Under the pieces are notes generated by a model, which was not told the origin of the DNA, did not search any database, and worked only from the letters and a program-made list of their open reading frames with translations. 41,965 nucleotides of DNA. Source: Clostridiales bacterium (lineage in GTDB: Bacteria; Bacillota; Clostridia; Oscillospirales; Oscillospiraceae). The stretch's first letter is position 1. Each line of letters opens with the position of its first letter. Location of the stretch: assembly GCA_021202775.1 (NCBI GenBank), contig JAJQCJ010000048.1:1-41965 (forward strand), given 5' to 3'. Positions 38,401 through 41,965 of the stretch are shown piece after piece. Made by a program: the position numbers and the translations under genes.

Positions 38401-39889
38401 CCTCCACGCTGGTGGGCAGGCTGGCGGTCATCTCGGCCACCTGGCTCTCCGCCACGGACGCGGCTGCCTCCTCCGCCGTGGCAATCAGGCTCGCCCTGAC
38501 GCCGGTGGAAGAAGCGCTGCCGGAGTCGTCGCCTGTGTTCCCGGTGTTCTCCGTGTCCGTTTCCTCCGCCGTGCCCGCCAGGGCCAGCAGGGCGGCCCGC
38601 TCGTCAGCGGACAGGCTGGGCAGCAGGGCGGCCAGCTCCTCCTCCGTCATGCCTGCCAGCAGGGCGCCGATCTCATCCTCCGACAGGGTGGAGAGGTAGG
38701 CCAGCAGCTGCTCCTCCGGCAGGGCGGACAGGGTCTCGTAGGCGCTGGAGGTGCCGGCGTCGGAAGCCGTGGTGTCAGAGGCGGAAGCGCCGTAGGCAGC
38801 GGCAGAGGCGCTGTCCAACATATCCAGGATGGTGTCCACATTGTCCTCCGTCACCGTGACGGACTCCATCAGGCCGCTGGCCGCCATGCTGTCCACCACC
38901 GACTGGGTGGCGGAAATCAGGACCTGACTGTAGGCCGCGTCATAGATGGCGTTGTAGGTCTCCTCGCTGGCGGCGGTGTCCTGGAGGGTCTGGAACAGGG
39001 CCTCCAGCTCCTCATAGCTCTCCTGAATTCCCGCCGTCTCATAGGCCTCCAGCTCCGTTTCCAGGGCCGTCTGATTGGCCTGCTGGCTGGCCAGCTGGGC
39101 CTCATAGGCGCTCTGGGTGGCGATGGCCTGATTCAGGGCCAGGCTGGCCTCCGCCAGCTCCTCTGAGGTCTCCTCCTGCTGGTCCTCCAGCTCCGTAGTG
39201 CCGTCGTCCAGCTCTGCCTGGGCGTCGGCCAGCTCCGCCTGAGCATCGTCAATCTCCTGCTTCGTCTCCTCCAGGGTGTCCAGCACGGAGGCCAGGAGCT
39301 TGTTGTTGATCGCATCAATCTTGTCCTGGTTCAGCCGCACCTCCACGGTCTGCTCCACCAGGCCCACGGTGGAAACGCTGGCCACGCCGTCCTGCCGCTC
39401 AAAGTAGGGCGTTACGATGTCCTCCACGAAGTCGGACAGCGCATAGATGTCCTTCCCCTCGTAGTCCACGCTGACATACATGGTGGCCACCATGTCCATG
39501 CTGATCTCCATGACGTTGGGGGTGCCGCACAGGTCGGGCAGAGAGCTCTCCACATCCTGCAGGGCGGAATCCACTTTGACCATGGCGGAGTCCATATCCG
39601 TGTCATCCTCGAATTCCAGCATGATCATGGAGTAATTCTCCGCGCTGCTGCTGGTGACGTTCTCCACGCCGCTGACGGTGCCCAAAGCGCTCTCCAGCGG
39701 CTCCGTCACGTTGGCCTCCACCTTTTCCGGGCTTGCCCCCGGATAGGTGGTGATGACCACCATGTAGGGCAGGCTCATCTCCGGCAGCAGGTCGGTGGTC
39801 ATCCGCATCATGCACACGACCCCCAGCACCAGCGCAATGATGACGGCAACCAGCACGGTAAACGGCTTTTTCACACATTGCTTCACCAT
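35411..39889 (-). CDS. RND-family efflux transporter permease (HAE1/AcrB-like) with ~440-aa periplasmic/extracellular helical insertion
   Basis: TTDLLPEMSLPYMVVITTYPGASPEKVE, GMLVDNSIVAIENI, VPTVAST, FLVLMGTVVNNGIVFVDY, TTILAMGSMMFSTG; insertion between DKIDAINNKL and AQNFSMPAG. Confidence 0.92.
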   Translation of the reverse strand: MVKQCVKKPFTVLVAVIIALVLGVVCMMRMTTDLLPEMSLPYMVVITTYPGASPEKVEANVTEPLESALGTVSGVENVTSSSAENYSMIMLEFEDDTDMDSAMVKVDSALQDVESSLPDLCGTPNVMEISMDMVATMYVSVDYEGKDIYALSDFVEDIVTPYFERQDGVASVSTVGLVEQTVEVRLNQDKIDAINNKLLASVLDTLEETKQEIDDAQAELADAQAELDDGTTELEDQQEETSEELAEASLALNQAIATQSAYEAQLASQQANQTALETELEAYETAGIQESYEELEALFQTLQDTAASEETYNAIYDAAYSQVLISATQSVVDSMAASGLMESVTVTEDNVDTILDMLDSASAAAYGASASDTTASDAGTSSAYETLSALPEEQLLAYLSTLSEDEIGALLAGMTEEELAALLPSLSADERAALLALAGTAEETDTENTGNTGDDSGSASSTGVRASLIATAEEAAASVAESQVAEMTASLPTSVEDAIANPEKLDYAVSLLETQGMGEAASALTVENLTTISDIVNTRIPQIETELANLEIKIAVATATVEAVNSAVEEAVNSYTTVEAGKILAAAGFGSASAQLAAAQTALEDGQSQLDSALEAYESARETAIASANLDTLLDIDTLATLIYAQNFSMPAGYVDDADDNQWLLKVGEEYSNLEDLENMVLCNLDSVGDVTLGDVANLTVIDNAADSYTRVNGEAGVVLSIFKGSTAGTSDVSSACNDAIAELEEKYDGLQIQPLMDQGEYISLIISNILESMILGALLAIVILALFLKDLRPTLVVGFSIPFSVLIALLLMYFTDISLNIMSLGGLSLGIGMLVDNSIVAIENIYRLRGRGLPAPRAAVQGVKQVSGALISSTLTTICVFLPMIFTTGYTRELMYPMALTIGYALIASLVVAMTVVPTVASTLLKNVQPKSHRWFDKVVDGYGKVLDFCLRVKVVPLGLAIGLFGVAVFGVARMGMVMIPDMSSNQISITVTMPEDYDQDTAYAAADEVTERILAVDGVDYVGAMTNASSMLTTSATTSNDFLNYVFYVVPSDDVNTEQGIEDICNQIAANTADLEFTVDAASSSSSEMSSMLGSGLEIDIYGSDLDTLVEISEDFMEIISEIEGFDTPTNGQDEADQELVLVVDKDAAMRLGLTVAQIYSEISARLTTESTSTTVTIDGTEMEVVIVDETNLLTRENLMDITFDVDTTDEDGASVTETHTLDEFATVETDTSVSTISRENQQRYISVTADTLDGYNSTRLSMALSEVLEDYEMPDGYTWEMAGEYETVISMMTQMIEMLALGLLFVYLVMVAQFQSLLSPFIILFTVPLAFTGGMFGLMAFGEQLSLLSMIGFLVLMGTVVNNGIVFVDYTNQLRLGGMEKRAALIATGKTRMRPILMTALTTILAMGSMMFSTGISASLTRGMAIVVACGLAYATLMTLFVVPVMYDVLYRRQPREIDVGDDTIDDVPDDAAEFLQQARAEEAARAGK

Positions 39890-39940
39890 GATTGAACAGA
39901 CCTCATTTCCTGTAGGTTCGGAATCTTTCTTCGCAGATGT

Positions 39941-39969
39941 ATTTTATCATAGTTCGCTAACAGTGTAAA
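39941..39969 (-). promoter_or_regulatory. promoter of RND transporter gene
   Basis: minus-strand TTTACA-N17-TAAAAT. Confidence 0.6.
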
Positions 39970-40162
39970 TCTTTCTTTGTTAAGAATCTGTTAAATTTCG
40001 ATGTTTCCAGAACTTCAACATATGCCAAATTGTTTCATATTTTTGCATTTTACATTTTTGCATATAACTTTTAAGGCATTATATGTCAATTCTTGCAAAT
40101 GTGAATCACTTTGCGTTGCTGTCACGTTGCTGTCAAAAAACGGGGGAAAGCGCGGTAACTTT

Positions 40163-40378
40163 TTAGCCATCATCCGTTTCCACCCGCCTCCAATCCAACC
40201 TCTGCCCGCACCCGTTGCAATATGCCTGGTATTCCCACTCCAGGACCGTGCCGCACCTGGGGCAGATGCAGTATTCCTCCATCCTGTTGTGATCCATGTA
40301 ACAGGCTGTGTCCGTCACCATCATTGGCAGTCTGTATCGTAGCTGATCTGCAAGTAGTTTCATCCGGCTTTTATCCAT
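40163..40378 (-). CDS. small zinc-ribbon protein
   Basis: 71 aa MDKSRMKLLADQLRY...CICPRCGTVLEWEYQAYCNGCGQRLDW, two CxxC knuckles; RBS ggaggg before ATG at 40378. Confidence 0.6.
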   Translation of the reverse strand: MDKSRMKLLADQLRYRLPMMVTDTACYMDHNRMEEYCICPRCGTVLEWEYQAYCNGCGQRLDWRRVETDDG

Positions 40379-40439
40379 GGGATATCCCTCCATCATCGAA
40401 ATATATTCCAATGATAAAGGCTTTGAGACAAAATAAAAA

Positions 40440-40472
40440 GAGCCACACCGGATTTTACCCCGATGCGGCCCT
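40440..40472 (-). terminator. terminator of right lysis cassette
   Basis: minus-strand AGGGCCGCATCGGGG-taaaat-CCGGTGTGGCTCT followed by TTTTATTTT. Confidence 0.7.
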
Positions 40473-40476
40473 TGCC

Positions 40477-41271
40477 TTATTTGCTCAAATATTTGGACGA
40501 ACAGAACCCCGTATACTCCACCCCGCCGTAAGTGCTGACCACATAGTACCAATCCGTACCGCTGTAGGTGGTGTAGTACCCGTAGCAGGTCACAGTCTGC
40601 CCCTTCGGCAGGGTCACAATGATGTCCTTACCAGTCCCGGCGCCGGTGCGCATGTTGAGGTTGGCGGTGGTCTTGTACGTCCCGGCAACGGACTTGTCAA
40701 AGCTCTTGGCGGCGTCGGTGGAGGTCGTGCTGGTGGTCGTGGTGCTGGAGCTGCTGGAGGTCGTGGCCGTGGTAGTATCGTCAGTACAGTACGGGCACTG
40801 CGCCCAATACTGCCAGTCGGATGCCGAATACTTGGTCTTAACCACGCCGTAAGCGTGTCCCTTGGCCTCGTAGACATACCCCGCCCCATCGTAGACGCCC
40901 ACATGGGTGATTTTGCTGGTGCTGCTGCCCTTAAAGACCAGTAGACCCGCCGTCTTGGGGAAGGTGCTGATTTTGCCCTTGGCGGACGCGGCGGAGTACA
41001 TCCCGGAGGCAGACTTGTCCTGTGCGGCGTTGTAGGTAGGGGTGGAGGTGGTACTGTCCGACCATAGATAGCCCTTGATAAGGCCAACGCAGTCATGCAC
41101 CCGTTTGCCGTACTGGGACGCAAAATCGTCCGCAGTGTAGTTCTCGGGATACTGTGCCTTTTTGCTCTTGTACAGGGCGGCGGTTGCGGTCTGCCCGAAG
41201 GTGCCGTACCAGTAGGGCAGACCCACCTGGGCCTTGGCGTAGGCCAGCAGGCCGCTGTTTGTTTTACTCAT
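40477..41271 (-). CDS. phage endolysin: NlpC/P60-like peptidase with C-terminal SH3 domain
   Basis: RVHDCVGLIKGYLW (Cys), ITHVGVYDGAGYVYEAKGH (His), Ser/Thr linker, TTANLNMRTGAGTGKDIIVTLPKGQTVTCYGYY SH3b. Confidence 0.85.
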   Translation of the reverse strand: MSKTNSGLLAYAKAQVGLPYWYGTFGQTATAALYKSKKAQYPENYTADDFASQYGKRVHDCVGLIKGYLWSDSTTSTPTYNAAQDKSASGMYSAASAKGKISTFPKTAGLLVFKGSSTSKITHVGVYDGAGYVYEAKGHAYGVVKTKYSASDWQYWAQCPYCTDDTTTATTSSSSSTTTTSTTSTDAAKSFDKSVAGTYKTTANLNMRTGAGTGKDIIVTLPKGQTVTCYGYYTTYSGTDWYYVVSTYGGVEYTGFCSSKYLSK

Positions 41272-41284
41272 TTTTAGTCCTCCT

Positions 41285-41500
41285 TCAACCCTCAGATACT
41301 TCCGGCAGACCGGCCACGCTGGTCAGCAGCGACAGCACACCCGCCAGTACGGCAGCGCTTGCAACGCCCACCCAGCTTACGTCATCCAGCACGTAGCTGG
41401 TACCGATTGCCGCCACAGCGGTCTGGGCCATAGTCTTAACGGCCCGGACGCCTGCGGCTTTCAGCCATGCGCTGCTTTTAATCCTCTCGATGATGGTCAT
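41285..41500 (-). CDS. phage holin (r1t-like family)
   Basis: MTIIERIKSSAWLKAAGVRAVKTMAQTAVAAIGTSYVL...LSLLTSVAGLPEV; RBS aaagga before ATG at 41500. Confidence 0.75.
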   Translation of the reverse strand: MTIIERIKSSAWLKAAGVRAVKTMAQTAVAAIGTSYVLDDVSWVGVASAAVLAGVLSLLTSVAGLPEVSEG

Positions 41501-41515
41501 TCTTATCAATCCTTT

Positions 41516-41848
41516 CTATGCCAGCCCCAGCCATGCGCACAGCGCCCCCACAAGGGCCCCGGCCACGGCGGTGCCGACGATTTTCAGGGCGTCCCGCCAC
41601 TTCTGGCCGTCCCTGTCCTCCAGCGCTTTCAGGCGGTCATCCTCCTTGGCCTGCGTCTCGGACATGGCTTTGACGCTCTGAGCCAGCTCCTGCACAGACA
41701 TGGCCAGCTTGTTGATTTGGTCTGTCACGGATTCCAGTTTTTCCAGCCGGTGATTCTGCCGGGCGTTTTCGGCGGTCAGCGTCTCAAACTCTGCATTGAC
41801 CGTGCGTCGGAACTCCTCATGCTCCGCCCGTGTAATGGGATTGTCCAT
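41516..41848 (-). CDS. XhlA/hemolysin-like phage lysis-associated protein
   Basis: 110 aa, 109/110 identical to left copy; RBS aggagg. Confidence 0.75.
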   Translation of the reverse strand: MDNPITRAEHEEFRRTVNAEFETLTAENARQNHRLEKLESVTDQINKLAMSVQELAQSVKAMSETQAKEDDRLKALEDRDGQKWRDALKIVGTAVAGALVGALCAWLGLA

Positions 41849-41867
41849 CGGCATATCCTCCTCTTAG

Positions 41868-41963
41868 TTATTCCGCCAGCAGGCTTTCAACTTCCTCACG
41901 GAGCGCTTCGGGCACGTCCTCCAGCGTTTTCTTCCCCTTCTCAATCAGGGACGCGTAAATCTT
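41868..41963 (-). CDS. XkdX/CD1375-like short phage protein, C-terminal part (truncated by window edge)
   Basis: minus frame reads KIYASLIEKGKKTLEDVPEALREEVESLLAE*. Confidence 0.6.
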   Translation of the reverse strand, partial: KIYASLIEKGKKTLEDVPEALREEVESLLAE

Positions 41964-41965
41964 TG

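Noticed and set aside
35300-39166. 1288-aa plus-strand ORF antisense to the RND gene
   Set aside because: Shadow ORF; His/Gly/Val/Gln-rich low-information translation opposite a clear RND transporter

Overview
The window is a GC-rich chromosomal segment that looks like a gut Clostridia/Oscillospiraceae-type genome (taxonomy is inference). It is capped at both ends by inward-facing phage lysis cassettes (XkdX/CD1375-like tail-end peptide, XhlA-like protein, holin, NlpC/P60 endolysin). The two ends share an exact 55-nt inverted terminal sequence that looks like an assembly-graph k-mer, not a viral ITR. Between the caps, in order: rhodanese-TtcA-like fusion; 2-hydroxyacid dehydrogenase; purC; small coiled-coil protein; domain-permuted GH3; feoA-feoA-feoB plus FeoB-associated Cys-rich protein; GH31; a three-gene nitrogenase-like operon (two component-1 proteins and a NifH-like reductase); SDR; glycogen genes glgB-like/glgC/glgD/glgA; PBP plus FHA-SEDS fusion; heterodimeric ABC exporter; glgP; giant RND transporter; small zinc ribbon. 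Best candidates for something undescribed: (1) the nitrogenase-like operon, whose first component-1 protein carries seven 14-aa Arg/Gly-rich tandem repeats (42-nt units); (2) a GlgB homolog that appears to have lost all three GH13 catalytic acids; (3) an RND pump with a ~440-aa helical insertion; (4) a three-way-junction-like leader upstream of glgP; (5) an 11-nt-period iteron/hairpin insertion present in only one of the two lysis cassettes. All calls were made by eye from the sequence and ORF track; no searches were run.
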